From positions 620,001 to 684,000 of the forward strand of contig OY771913.1 of the NCBI GenBank assembly GCA_963674975.1: 64,000 nucleotides of DNA, read 5' to 3'. Positions 1-8,028 of the stretch are shown one piece after another. The stretch's first letter is position 1. Each line of letters opens with the position of its first letter. This DNA comes from UBA4781 sp963674975. Its GTDB lineage: Bacteria; Chloroflexota; Anaerolineae; Anaerolineales; Anaerolineaceae. The position numbers and the translations under genes were made by a program. Below the pieces are notes generated by a model, which was not told the DNA's origin, did not search any database, and saw only the letters and a list, made by a program, of their open reading frames with translations.

Positions 1-168
1 ATTTTCGCGGTCCACAACCTCTCTGCGAAATCCATCCCTGTTGATCTGAATGAACAGTTAAACGGAAAGCAGGTACTGTTCAATTTGATGCTGGAGAAGA
101 ATATACAGGAGCATCACTTCGATCTGGAGCCGTACTCCTTTATCTGGTTAAAAGCTATCAAATCTTGA
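1..168 (+). CDS. C-terminal end of a GH13-type glycosidase or trehalose synthase-like enzyme (partial)
   Basis: The first frame is open from base 1 to a TGA at 166-168 and gives 55 residues. It reads as a small beta-sandwich tail with the phrase FAVHNLS near the start and LEPYSFIWLKAI at the end. That pattern is typical of the C-terminal domain of alpha-amylase family (GH13) enzymes, including trehalose synthase and oligosaccharide glucosidases. The catalytic domain lies outside the window, so substrate and exact family cannot be told. A strong terminator hairpin follows 27 bases after the stop, which supports this being a true gene end. Confidence 0.6.
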   Translation: MFAVHNLSAKSIPVDLNEQLNGKQVLFNLMLEKNIQEHHFDLEPYSFIWLKAIKS

Positions 169-195
169 CATTCTGTTTTGATCGTTTCCTCCAAG

Positions 196-234
196 CAAAC
201 AAGGAATGTGATTAACACATTCCTTGTTTGTTTT
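196..234 (+). terminator. Rho-independent terminator of the upstream GH13-type gene
   Basis: A perfect 15-bp stem (196-210 with 216-230) has a 5-base loop and is followed by TTTT. It sits between the stop at 168 and the convergent M20 peptidase gene ending at 258. Confidence 0.85.
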
Positions 235-257
235 AACGTCTTTATAAATCGTTTTCT

Positions 258-1622
258 CTATTCCATTTCACCAAAAGCATCCAGCACACGGGTGATATGT
301 TTGGCGCTTTTCAGGTAATCTGAAATGCGGATATTTTCGTTCGGTGAATGAGCCCCGGTGCCGGGATATCCCGCGCCCAGTGAAGCGATAGGAACATGCA
401 ACGCTTCCTGCACAATAAAATTGGGTCCGGAACCTCCTGACATGGGAACAATCTGCATGGGCACTCCGTAAACATCTTTGGCTGTATTCACAACCATCTG
501 CACAAAAGGATCATCGGCGCGGGTTTTCGATGGAGATTCTCCACCCCAGTATGTTACTTTAATATCTTCAAAGCCGTGCTCATCCAGATGACGGCGGAGT
601 AGTTTCAGTGTCTTTTCTGGTTTTTGATTGGGGATCAACCTGAAATCGACTTTGGCTGATGCCTTCGCCGGCATCACCGTCTTTGATCCTTTACCCTGGT
701 AGCCAGAGTTCAATCCGCAGATCGTACAGGATGCTTTATGTGCTTCAGAAAAATTCAAATCCATCCCACCCTGCATATCTCCCAGGAATTTTTTAATACC
801 ATATCGGGTGCGGTATTCCTCGGCAGTATTCGGCAGCTCTTTCAGGTACAGCAGATCAACCGTAGAAGGCGGGATCACATCATCATAGAACCCCTTGATG
901 AGCACCTCTTCTTCATCATTTTTCAAAGAAGCCAGCGCCCATACCAACCGCCAGGCAGCATTCGGGAAAATGGTGCCGCCCAGCCCTGAATGGACATCCA
1001 TCGCGGCAGTTTCCACTTCTAGCTCCACATAACAGATACCGCGCAGCCCTAAATACTGGGTCGGGATATCATTTTGATCGACTCCACCCGATTCCCAAAT
1101 ACATGCATCGGCAGCCAGTTCTTCAGTATGGGTTGAAACGAAATCTTCCAGGTTTACGCTGCTGGTTTCTTCTTCTCCCTCGATCAAGAATTTCACCGTA
1201 CAGGGCAGCTCATCGACACTGGTCAGGATGCTGTCAATAGCAAACAGGCGGTTGACGATATTTCCCTTGTTATCGCTTACCCCTCTACCATAGAGCTTTC
1301 CCTCTCGAACTTCGGGCTGAAACGGTTCACTCAACCACAGTTCCAGCGGTTCGGGGGGCTGCACATCGTAGTGATCATAGAACAGCAGGGTTCGCTCTCC
1401 CCTGCCTTTTCTTTCAGCGGTAACGATAGGAGCACCCTTTGTCTGGTTGACCTTTACCGAGAAACCGCGTTTTTCCAGCATATGCTTTACCAGGTCGGCA
1501 CACTCTTCTAATCCCAGGTTCTGGGCGGAGATACTTTTTTGCGAGACCAACTGCTTTAGTTCTTCAATGCTTGTATTAAGGTTGTCATCAAGATATTGGT
1601 CTATCTTTTCATAAGGCAGCAT
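258..1622 (-). CDS. M20 family metallopeptidase (dipeptidase-like)
   Basis: This 454-residue protein matches the M20/M25/M40 zinc aminoacylase-peptidase family, cytosolic enzymes that hydrolyse dipeptides or N-acyl amino acids. Metal ligands are recognisable: His84 and Asp86 in YDHYDVQP, Asp117 in GRGVSDNKG, and the Glu pair near 149-151 in LIEGEEETS that holds the catalytic base. A lid/dimerisation domain should occupy roughly residues 200-360. The start has a GAAAGGAAAGA ribosome site. The gene is last in a minus-strand run udk, VTT protein, peptidase with an 18-base gap upstream. The exact substrate cannot be deduced. Confidence 0.9.
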   Translation of the reverse strand: MLPYEKIDQYLDDNLNTSIEELKQLVSQKSISAQNLGLEECADLVKHMLEKRGFSVKVNQTKGAPIVTAERKGRGERTLLFYDHYDVQPPEPLELWLSEPFQPEVREGKLYGRGVSDNKGNIVNRLFAIDSILTSVDELPCTVKFLIEGEEETSSVNLEDFVSTHTEELAADACIWESGGVDQNDIPTQYLGLRGICYVELEVETAAMDVHSGLGGTIFPNAAWRLVWALASLKNDEEEVLIKGFYDDVIPPSTVDLLYLKELPNTAEEYRTRYGIKKFLGDMQGGMDLNFSEAHKASCTICGLNSGYQGKGSKTVMPAKASAKVDFRLIPNQKPEKTLKLLRRHLDEHGFEDIKVTYWGGESPSKTRADDPFVQMVVNTAKDVYGVPMQIVPMSGGSGPNFIVQEALHVPIASLGAGYPGTGAHSPNENIRISDYLKSAKHITRVLDAFGEME

Positions 1623-1640
1623 TTCATTCTTTCCTTTCTA

Positions 1641-2180
1641 CTATATTGAAAAATGGGATAATGAAAAACCGGAATAGGAGAAAAAGAGCATCTTCAGGAT
1701 CTTTCCTGTTCCGCAGAACAGCAGGAACTTCCACAACGGTACATGGAGAACTCCCGCTGCAATACCTGCCAGATCAAAGAATGGATTGGGAATGATCGCC
1801 AGCACAAGAATTATCCATGCTCCATATTTTTGCATGGCAGTCATGATCTTCTCATACCAATCCTTCTTTTCCACCACAAATTTCCCTGCCACACCTGCCA
1901 GATAACCGGAGAGTTCCCCCAATGCAGCCCCTAATCCTGCTGCAACGGCTACCCAAAAAGGATTGAAAACAGCGCCCATAGCAGAAGTAATCAGCACACC
2001 CGGCAGTGGGAAGATAATGGTGGAATTGGAGAGAAGAGAGATCAGGAAAATCCCCGGATAACCCAGGTGCGCAAAGCGCTGAATTTTATCTCGATTTTGA
2101 AATAGGACGACAGAAAAACCCACAAGAAGGAGAAGGATCAACACACTGATAATGATCTGGCGTCGATTCTTTCTTTCCAT
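1641..2180 (-). CDS. VTT/DedA-like integral membrane protein (YqaA/YdjX-Z type)
   Basis: About 179 residues with a positive N-terminus, a membrane segment near residues 9-27 and further hydrophobic segments. The centre holds the VTT-type pattern: a re-entrant stretch with IFPLPGVLITSAMGAVFNP and a later IIPNPFFDLAGIAAG. Family members are thought to act in membrane lipid handling (scrambling or flipping), but this protein's role is unknown. I chose the ATG at 2180. An in-frame TTG at 2189 overlaps the udk stop codon and lies too close to the AGGG ribosome site. It is tightly linked to udk. Confidence 0.8.
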   Translation of the reverse strand: MERKNRRQIIISVLILLLLVGFSVVLFQNRDKIQRFAHLGYPGIFLISLLSNSTIIFPLPGVLITSAMGAVFNPFWVAVAAGLGAALGELSGYLAGVAGKFVVEKKDWYEKIMTAMQKYGAWIILVLAIIPNPFFDLAGIAAGVLHVPLWKFLLFCGTGKILKMLFFSYSGFSLSHFSI

Positions 2181-2185
2181 CGAGA

Positions 2186-2821
2186 TCAACCCTGTTTCAT
2201 CAGCAGTGATTCGATGCGCGCGATCACCATATCCATGGCGACCTGATTCAATCCTCCTTCAGGGATGATCACATCGGCATATCGTTTGGAGGGATCGACA
2301 AATTCAAGGTGCATGGGGCGCACAGTCTTAAGATATTGATTGATGACCATTTCCATTGTTCTTCCGCGTTCCGCAATATCGCGCTGCAGTCTGCGGATAA
2401 AACGAATATCTGGATCTGTATCAACAAATAATTTCATATCAAACTGCTCACGCAGCAGCTTTTCGGCAAAGATTAGAATGCCTTCCACAATGATGACGCG
2501 CTGCGGTTCTACATGGATCGTCTTCCCGGTTCGCGAATGGATAGAGAAATCATAAACCGGGATATCTACCGCATTCCCCGCCTTCAACTGCTTCACATGC
2601 TCGATCATTAATTCTGTTTCCAGAGAATTGGGGTGGTCAAAGTTAACCTCCGCCTTCTGCACAGGGGGAAGATCGGTCAGATCACGATAATAAGCATCAT
2701 GCGGCAAATACGCAATACGGTGTCTGCCAACTGCATCCAGAATCACATTCGCAACGGTGGTTTTCCCTGAACCCGTGCCACCGGCTATACCAATAACAAT
2801 AGGAACATAATCGTTTTGCAT
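2186..2821 (-). CDS. udk: Uridine kinase
   Basis: This protein phosphorylates uridine and cytidine with ATP or GTP in pyrimidine salvage. The N-terminus VIGIAGGTGSGKTT is the P-loop and aligns directly with other Udk proteins when translation starts at the ATG at 2821, giving 211 residues, the family's usual size. A longer frame opens with TTG at 2872, but the extra 17 residues have no family counterpart. Also visible are HDAYYRDL, NFDHPNSL and RRLQRDIAERGR, all typical of Udk. A TATAAT box ends six bases before the ATG, so the mRNA may be leaderless. Its stop region overlaps the upstream TTG option of the VTT gene. Confidence 0.9.
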   Translation of the reverse strand: MQNDYVPIVIGIAGGTGSGKTTVANVILDAVGRHRIAYLPHDAYYRDLTDLPPVQKAEVNFDHPNSLETELMIEHVKQLKAGNAVDIPVYDFSIHSRTGKTIHVEPQRVIIVEGILIFAEKLLREQFDMKLFVDTDPDIRFIRRLQRDIAERGRTMEMVINQYLKTVRPMHLEFVDPSKRYADVIIPEGGLNQVAMDMVIARIESLLMKQG

Positions 2822-2827
2822 GATGAA

Positions 2828-2833
2828 ATTATA
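2828..2833 (-). promoter_or_regulatory. -10 box immediately upstream of udk, possible leaderless promoter
   Basis: TATAAT on the minus strand is separated from the udk ATG (2821-2819) by exactly six bases, which would place the transcription start at or next to the start codon. No convincing -35 box is seen 17 bases further upstream and no ribosome site fits the gap. Confidence 0.45.
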
Positions 2834-2856
2834 CTGCACACCCTTTTCAAAAGGCA

Positions 2857-2862
2857 TATAAT
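2857..2862 (+). promoter_or_regulatory. -10 box for the MoaD/ThiS gene
   Basis: TATAAT lies 18 bases before the ATG at 2881. A weak -35 candidate (TGCACA, 2835-2840) is 16 bases upstream. It is back to back with the udk promoter in this short divergent region. Confidence 0.35.
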
Positions 2863-2880
2863 TTAAATTCAAGGTTCGAA

Positions 2881-3129
2881 ATGAATAAAATTAATGTGAA
2901 ATTTTTCTCTCATCTCAAGGAAAAAGCAGGAACTGCCGGTACGATGCTGGATGTTGCACCAAATGCAACCATTGCCGATCTCAAGAAGCAGGTCATTCAG
3001 CAGTATCCTGCTCTTGAAACACATTTACGCAATATTCTTATTTTGATCGACAATAAGATCGCGATTGATGAAGACACCATCCCGGATGGCTGCACGGTTT
3101 CTTTCATGACCCCCATCGGCGGGGGATAA
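2881..3129 (+). CDS. MoaD/ThiS-family ubiquitin-like sulfur carrier protein
   Basis: This 82-residue protein ends in PIGGG, the glycine tail that MoaD and ThiS proteins use as an acyl-adenylate and thiocarboxylate for sulfur transfer. The body follows the beta-grasp pattern: KINVKFFSHLKEKAG at the start, then TIADLKKQVIQQYPAL, ILILIDNKIA and the C-terminal strand TVSFMTP. It resembles the MoaD branch (molybdopterin synthase small subunit) more than ThiS. No molybdenum cofactor or thiamine gene is next to it, so the partner is unknown. It converges with the PIN gene, leaving only two bases between stops. Confidence 0.8.
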   Translation: MNKINVKFFSHLKEKAGTAGTMLDVAPNATIADLKKQVIQQYPALETHLRNILILIDNKIAIDEDTIPDGCTVSFMTPIGGG

Positions 3130-3131
3130 AT

Positions 3132-3644
3132 TTATTTTTTCTTTGCTTTTTTCCTCTTTTTATTATTTTGTATTCTACAATATGTGCAATTTTTTTGTAT
3201 ATTATTCTTTTGTAAAAGATTAATATTAGAGAGACCCCTATATATTCTCGGTACTCTAAATTTCGATGGATATATTTTTTTATTTTTAAGATATTTATTC
3301 GCAGATGAATCTTTTGAGCAGATGAAGCTACATCCAGACACTATCGCAATTGCGACTAAATGCGAATCATCAAAGCTTTTACTAGTAACTTTTAATAAAA
3401 CTTGATTTTCCTCATTATCGACAATAGAACCATCAATTTCCCTTGCTCGATTCCCTTTTTTAAGTTCAGCAATATATTTATAATAAGATGAAGCATTATT
3501 TAGCTCTTTTTTATATGTTGAACCTCCATATACCATACAACCATCTCCATCCTCAAGCCAATCAAGCAAAGGTTTAAATTCAATAGAATCCACACTCTTT
3601 CCGAATACTGAAGCGAAAGCATTGGTATCAATAATTACACACAT
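3132..3644 (-). CDS. PIN-domain nuclease paired with an AAA ATPase
   Basis: This 170-residue protein reads as a PIN-fold ribonuclease. It begins VIIDTNAF with catalytic Asp6. Likely further acidic residues are Glu47, Asp92/Asp93 in FDDSHLVAIA and Asp112 in ICSKDSSA. The last 25 residues are lysine-rich with a CxxC and look like a basic nucleic-acid-binding tail. The start lies one base after the ATPase stop and has no clear ribosome site, so translation is probably coupled. PIN proteins are common toxins and effectors. Here the partner is not a small antitoxin but a 432-residue ATPase. Base composition is far richer in AT than the neighbouring genes, which suggests horizontal gain. The function is inferred. 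Confidence 0.75.
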   Translation of the reverse strand: MCVIIDTNAFASVFGKSVDSIEFKPLLDWLEDGDGCMVYGGSTYKKELNNASSYYKYIAELKKGNRAREIDGSIVDNEENQVLLKVTSKSFDDSHLVAIAIVSGCSFICSKDSSANKYLKNKKIYPSKFRVPRIYRGLSNINLLQKNNIQKNCTYCRIQNNKKRKKAKKK

Positions 3645-3645
3645 A

Positions 3646-4944
3646 TTACAAGCCTAATAATCTTCTTTGCTCTTTAATAAAGAATTCTCGGAAACTTTTT
3701 GGCTGTTCCTTTGAATATTCTCCTTGATTATTAATATTTATGCTTGTAACATGATTCCCATTAATATCTTTTTCGAAAAATAAGACTTGAGATTCTATAT
3801 TTAAATTACCTTTCCCCTCCATAATCTTTAAACGGAAACGATCTATTATATAGTCGCTATGGGTCTCGATAATAAACATTTTCTTATCATTTTCAGCTAA
3901 TTGAAAAAAAAGATCACCCAATGCTGCTTGAGCTTTAGGATGTAAATGAATCTCAGGTTGTTGGATAGCAAACCAAAAACTATCATTTCTGGCAATTGAA
4001 TCTACTACTATTGGTAATGATTGAGAGATACCATAACCAGTATTAATAATATTTAATTCTTTTTTATCGATTAATAAATCGATTGAAAATGGAGAATCAA
4101 AACTTTTTCCATACTTTTTTATTTTTATCTTATCAAATAATCCACTATTTCTGCCAAATTCCTCAATTAATGATATGCTATCTTCCGTTTTTTGATCTTT
4201 CTTATTCAATATCCTTTTTAATATATAAGGAATATGTTCACCTTCTGCAGAGAAAGTTGAATTAATCTCATCATATGTACGTTTAGGCTTCGTCCTAATT
4301 GGACCATTTGAGCTAAATCCAGCTGCAAAACTTGGCAGTTTTATTGGACTTTGGGAAATACCCAAACCTTCTCGCCTTTCTAAGAAAGAGATTACATATC
4401 CCAATAATAATGATCGGGAAAATGGAATTTCTTTTTGATCTATTCGTTTAAAACCTTCTTGTTTTTCATTTTCATAAATCCACTTATTGAAAATATCTAT
4501 TGGATCACAATTAATCTCTTGAAATTTTTTTGGAATAATTTTGTACTCAATCGATTTATTATGAAATATAATTCGAAACTCATTTTCATTATTCATAAAA
4601 TTGTATTTTTGGATAATAGGTAAACTATTATTATTAATAAATGTTAATAAAAATGAGCTTAATATTTGTTCTTGTTTATTTATTGAATAAGATTCAAAAA
4701 CCCCAATTTTAAACTTTGTTTTATCCTCAGATTCTATGCTTACAATATCTTTAAATGAGCCAAATTCAATATTTTCTGTATTAAACAATTGATTAAACCA
4801 AAAATTTGGGGTAGTTAATAAATTAAAAAGATTTAGAAATGAAGTCTTTCCAGTACTATTTTCACCAACGAGAAAGTTAACATTGTATAATGGAACAAAT
4901 GAATCTTTAAATCCTCGAAAATTATCCAAATATATTATCAGCAT
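3646..4944 (-). CDS. AAA ATPase of the OLD/SMC-like (AAA_15/AAA_21) type
   Basis: This 432-residue protein has an ABC-like ATPase head split by a long insert. Walker A is GENSTGKTS at residues 27-35, following a strand typical of RecF/OLD proteins (YLDNFRGFKD). The second half has a Walker B/D-loop stretch FAIQQPEIHLHPKAQ and a switch ETHSDYIIDR. Such ATPases occur as sensor or regulator subunits in phage-defence pairs with a nuclease partner (Septu and PARIS are examples of that design). No TOPRIM or HNH is fused here, and the PIN gene directly downstream would supply nuclease activity. A line counted by eye (4561-4620) has 11 G+C of 60. The ribosome site is AGAAGGGG. Confidence 0.8.
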   Translation of the reverse strand: MLIIYLDNFRGFKDSFVPLYNVNFLVGENSTGKTSFLNLFNLLTTPNFWFNQLFNTENIEFGSFKDIVSIESEDKTKFKIGVFESYSINKQEQILSSFLLTFINNNSLPIIQKYNFMNNENEFRIIFHNKSIEYKIIPKKFQEINCDPIDIFNKWIYENEKQEGFKRIDQKEIPFSRSLLLGYVISFLERREGLGISQSPIKLPSFAAGFSSNGPIRTKPKRTYDEINSTFSAEGEHIPYILKRILNKKDQKTEDSISLIEEFGRNSGLFDKIKIKKYGKSFDSPFSIDLLIDKKELNIINTGYGISQSLPIVVDSIARNDSFWFAIQQPEIHLHPKAQAALGDLFFQLAENDKKMFIIETHSDYIIDRFRLKIMEGKGNLNIESQVLFFEKDINGNHVTSININNQGEYSKEQPKSFREFFIKEQRRLLGL

Positions 4945-4955
4945 ATTTAGCCCCT

Positions 4956-4979
4956 TCTAGAAAATCTAGATATATTATA
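4956..4979 (-). promoter_or_regulatory. -10 box and duplicated TCTAGA palindrome upstream of the AAA-PIN pair
   Basis: On the minus strand TATAAT (4979-4974) is followed by two copies of the palindrome TCTAGA (4970-4965 and 4961-4956) separated by three bases, then the ribosome site. This placement, between promoter and start codon, fits an operator for autoregulation. No -35 box is evident. Confidence 0.4.
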
Positions 4980-5061
4980 TAGAATTATTAATCAAAATAT
5001 TCTATGTTTTTTTAAGGACAAATATGCTTAATCTTTTTATTAAAAAACGCTATACCTCTTT

Positions 5062-5137
5062 AGTAAAAACAATGGAATAATTCTCGGGTGCTTAATAAAA
5101 ATTTAGAAATTGCGCTTTGAATCATCCATAATAAAGT
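5062..5137 (+). repeat. Intergenic repeat element, copy 1
   Basis: This stretch is similar to 11175-11248. ATGGAATAATT is shared, then after a variable 10-11 bases the next 47 positions show 36 identities, including AATTGCG and AATCATCC. It includes a promoter-like arrangement TTGCGC, 16 bases, TAAAGT on the plus strand. Confidence 0.55.
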
Positions 5138-5206
5138 GTTGTATTTTTTTTTATTACTCCTGTTGTGGGAGAATAATTTTTCATACCAACTATTGATTAA
5201 ACTTTC

Positions 5207-5866
5207 TTAATCACCAGCAACAAGCTCCAAATGCTGTTTCTCCAGCAGATAGGTCTGATCACAAAGGATGGTGATCTCGTCCATATTGTTGCTGGTAAAA
5301 AGGATGGTAGTTCCCATTTCTTTTAGTTGGATGAGGTATTCATAGACATTCTTCCAACCCGCCTGATCGATAGAATCCGTCGGTTCATCCAGCAGTAAAA
5401 GCTCCGGTTCTTCCAGCACTGCCTGAGCGATTCCCAGACGTTTGCGCATGCCAACCGAATAGGTGGATACAGGCTGCGTATTCTTCTTATCCAATCCGAC
5501 AATCGATAAAACCTCATCGATGCGCTTCTGATCCACCTTACCGCCGATATCAGCAAGGATCTTCAGGTTTTTCTCCGCCGAGTAAGCCGGCAGAAATCCC
5601 GGAATGTCGATCAACGCTCCGGTGCGGGGTGGAAAATCGCAATCGATCCCTACTCGACTTCCCAAAACCGTCACCACCCCATGTGTGGGCTTTATCAATC
5701 CGCAGATAATGCGCAGGAGCATGCTTTTCCCTGCCCCATTCGGTCCAATGATGCCGGTGATGCTTCCTCCCGGTAGGATTTGTAGATCGATATCTTCAAA
5801 GATCAATGTGTTTTTAAAACTCTTTGTAATTTGATGTAACTCAAGAATTGGCAATTGTTTATCCAC
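5207..5866 (-). CDS. ABC transporter ATP-binding protein
   Basis: This 219-residue ATPase energises the ABC-2 permeases encoded directly upstream. Walker A is GPNGAGKS at residues 41-48. The signature reads YSVGMRKRLGIAQ, a variant of LSGGQ common in bacitracin/lantibiotic-type exporters. Walker B is LLLLDEPTDSID, and the switch histidine position reads TILFTSNNMD, so Asn replaces the usual His. It starts at GTG 5866 behind GGAGG located in the end of the permease gene. It is the last gene of the GntR-permease-permease-ATPase operon. The substrate is unknown; homologous operons export antibiotics or respond to cell-wall stress. Confidence 0.9.
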   Translation of the reverse strand: MDKQLPILELHQITKSFKNTLIFEDIDLQILPGGSITGIIGPNGAGKSMLLRIICGLIKPTHGVVTVLGSRVGIDCDFPPRTGALIDIPGFLPAYSAEKNLKILADIGGKVDQKRIDEVLSIVGLDKKNTQPVSTYSVGMRKRLGIAQAVLEEPELLLLDEPTDSIDQAGWKNVYEYLIQLKEMGTTILFTSNNMDEITILCDQTYLLEKQHLELVAGD

Positions 5867-5870
5867 TTAA

Positions 5871-6722
5871 CTAATCCTCCTGCCGGTCGATTGAATAGAA
5901 ACTTGCTTTTTTGCATAAATAGAATCCCAGTCCCAGACAGATCATGATCCATAATCCCCAGAACAACCACGAATAAATCTCCGGGATAATACGCATTGGC
6001 GCCCATAAAGGGGTAAACTCAAGATGGTTCTGCAGTAAGAAGAAAGAATTGATACCATTTCCTCCTATCGCTCCACCTGCTATATCACCAAGGCTGGCGC
6101 AAACGATCAGAAAAACTCCGCAGATAAAACCCATCCAGCGGCGCTGGCTTATCAGGTTGACGATCTGAATCAGCAGCCCGATCGCGAACCAGCCAATGAA
6201 CAAAAATAAAAGGATGCTCCAAAAAGCCTGAACAGGGGTGCCGTTCTTGATTGAATATCCCAGTCCAATGCCGTAATTATTCAACCCGGCTGTGCTCCAT
6301 TCTCCTGACAGCGGATATTTCACCAGTACAGGGATGAAGAAACTGCCCATCAGCAAGAATGCATATACCAGCGTGGAAAGGAACACAAAGCTGGTTTTCC
6401 CCAACCACCAGACCTTGCGCGAGCGAAGGCGAAGCAGCACCTGCTGTCCGTACGCATTTTCCGGCAGCAGATCAGAAAGCAGATAAATATAGAGAATAGA
6501 TACTACAAAATAGACGATCTCCGGTTTTCCGAATGCCCAGATGAACGCTTCAAGAGCATTTCCCTGCAAACCATTTGAAACCGGCATACTCAACACACTG
6601 ACCACGTTTTGCGCCCAGTATCCCAGGCTGAGCCCAACCATGATCGGGAGGAGCCAGCGCCAGCGGAAAAAATAGTAGGCGGACTGATATTTCAAGAACG
6701 CAGTGAATTTCATCTTTTTCAT
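5871..6722 (-). CDS. ABC-2 type transporter permease
   Basis: This protein is about 283 residues from the ATG at 6722, which overlaps the upstream permease stop as ATGA and has AGGTG as ribosome site. An upstream in-frame start would run into the preceding gene and is unlikely. Around six hydrophobic segments are visible, for example near WLLPIMVGLSLGYW, IVYFVVSILYIYLLSDL, LVYAFLLMGSFFIPVLV and WGLWIMICLGLGFYLC. It lacks recognisable enzyme motifs. Together with the next permease it should form the membrane channel for the ATPase. The tight coupling supports a heteromeric exporter. Confidence 0.8.
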   Translation of the reverse strand: MKKMKFTAFLKYQSAYYFFRWRWLLPIMVGLSLGYWAQNVVSVLSMPVSNGLQGNALEAFIWAFGKPEIVYFVVSILYIYLLSDLLPENAYGQQVLLRLRSRKVWWLGKTSFVFLSTLVYAFLLMGSFFIPVLVKYPLSGEWSTAGLNNYGIGLGYSIKNGTPVQAFWSILLFLFIGWFAIGLLIQIVNLISQRRWMGFICGVFLIVCASLGDIAGGAIGGNGINSFFLLQNHLEFTPLWAPMRIIPEIYSWLFWGLWIMICLGLGFYLCKKASFYSIDRQED

Positions 6723-7510
6723 TTGATCACCTGCCGCTCTTTCTTTCCGAAAGAAAGCACACAGATCCCGAAAAATAGACCTGCTGCAAGGCATTGAGCC
6801 GCTGCCGAAACCAGATTCCCTGTCGGAATTAAAACCGCCTCCGTTGAAATAAAGTTATGCAGAATACGGGAAGATGGAATAAAGTAATATCCAAAGCTGT
6901 AGCACAGAAAAGGGAATCCGAAGACCAACAAACTGTTTTTCGTTTGGAAAGATATTCCCATCGCCAAAACCGCATAGATCATTCCGAAAAGAGCCAGAAA
7001 TACTATACACACAGCCAGATAAGCCAGGGGAGAAATATTTTCCCATACGGTACCGGGAGAAATCACCTGCCCTGGAAACAGCTCAGCCGCATCGAAAGCA
7101 AGCGTGGGAATTTGAATTGGATCTGATGGATATAAAAGTACACATACGATCAACAAAATAATAGCCGGTAAAACCACAGCTGCTGCCCCTGATACTGCAA
7201 CCGCAACGAATTTCGCGCGAATATATTTTGGATACTTCACCCGGGTGAGAAAATAATTAATAAAGCGCTGGCTCTTTTCTACACTCAGCGAATCGGCAAA
7301 CGGCAGCACTGCCATCAAGCAGGCGAAAAAACCATAATACCCGCGTTTTAATATTTCCTGCCAGACCGTGATAGCGCCCAGCGACAATTCCGGAATAGCT
7401 TTCACTTGAAAGAATCCATAAATAAAACTGATGCCAGCCAGCAGAAAAACAAGAAAAAAGCGCTTGTTCAGTAATGCACGTGATAATTCTTCTTTATAGA
7501 TATTTTGCAT
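6719..7510 (-). CDS. ABC-2 type transporter permease
   Basis: 263 residues with a short cytoplasmic N-terminus (MQNIYKEELSRALLNKR) followed by a membrane helix, a pattern typical of ABC-2 permeases. About six hydrophobic segments follow. It starts two bases after the GntR gene ends and its stop overlaps the next permease start, so all four genes form one transcription unit. The two permeases are only distantly similar to each other by eye. Substrate unknown. Confidence 0.8.
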   Translation of the reverse strand: MQNIYKEELSRALLNKRFFLVFLLAGISFIYGFFQVKAIPELSLGAITVWQEILKRGYYGFFACLMAVLPFADSLSVEKSQRFINYFLTRVKYPKYIRAKFVAVAVSGAAAVVLPAIILLIVCVLLYPSDPIQIPTLAFDAAELFPGQVISPGTVWENISPLAYLAVCIVFLALFGMIYAVLAMGISFQTKNSLLVFGFPFLCYSFGYYFIPSSRILHNFISTEAVLIPTGNLVSAAAQCLAAGLFFGICVLSFGKKERQVIK

Positions 7511-7512
7511 TT

Positions 7513-7896
7513 TTATTTATTCCTCTTTCCCTGCCGGGTCTGGATATACTGCGCGATGATCTGTGCAAGTTCCTGCTCGTTATATCCCAGCTGTTTCATC
7601 TCACCGATAAAGCTCTCAATGGCATAGGTCTGCATATCCGTTTCCATTTTTTTCAGAATCTTTACATCACCTGTAACAAAAGTTCCTTCTCCACGTTTTG
7701 AAACAGCAATACCTTCTCTGATCAACTCCTGGTAAACCCGTTGAATGGTATTGTGATTGACCTTGAACTGCATGGCGGTCTCCACGATACCGGGTAATTT
7801 ATCTCCGGGTTTATATTTCCCTTTGAGAATATCCGCGCAAATATGCTGCTTGATCTGTAAATAAATGGGCTGATTTTCGTCAAATATGTAGTTCAT
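7513..7896 (-). CDS. GntR-family transcriptional regulator, YtrA type
   Basis: 127 residues: an N-terminal winged helix-turn-helix (QPIYLQIKQHICADILKG, then a recognition helix near FKVNHNTIQRVYQELIREG) and a short helical C-terminal tail typical of the YtrA subfamily, which lacks a large ligand domain. YtrA-type regulators normally repress the ABC transporter encoded in the same operon. The ATG at 7896 has AGGA seven bases upstream; the TTG just before it is less likely. The regulator probably controls its own operon from the site near 7936-7949. Confidence 0.9.
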   Translation of the reverse strand: MNYIFDENQPIYLQIKQHICADILKGKYKPGDKLPGIVETAMQFKVNHNTIQRVYQELIREGIAVSKRGEGTFVTGDVKILKKMETDMQTYAIESFIGEMKQLGYNEQELAQIIAQYIQTRQGKRNK

Positions 7897-7935
7897 CAAA
7901 ATTCCTGTGTGAAGTGCTTTTTTCCAAAACTTTTT

Positions 7936-7949
7936 CTATATTATTATAG
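7936..7949 (-). promoter_or_regulatory. -10 box and inverted repeat upstream of the GntR-ABC operon
   Basis: TATAAT on the minus strand (7948-7943) lies inside a small inverted repeat CTATA-TTAT-TATAG, about 47 bases before the start codon. This is a plausible site for autoregulation. The -35 box is weak. Confidence 0.4.
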
Positions 7950-8028
7950 CTTTCCTGTTTATAACATCCTGTTCGATTGGTCCTTTTATTTTTCCAGGGA
8001 TGGGAATAAACCCATCCCTGGAATGTGT

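Larger units (their letters stand above)
4945..5206. other. AT-rich intergenic region right of the AAA-PIN pair
   Basis: 262 bases without a supported gene. It contains the TCTAGA operator-like repeats next to the ATPase gene, one copy of a 75-base element also found at 11175, and a run of nine T at about 5144-5152. No transposase remnant or attachment-site repeat was recognised. Confidence 0.6.

Noticed and set aside
5062..5206. Insertion-sequence remnant at the right edge of the AAA-PIN island
   Set aside because: No transposase fragment, terminal inverted repeats or target duplication could be found; the repeated element looks like a promoter region.
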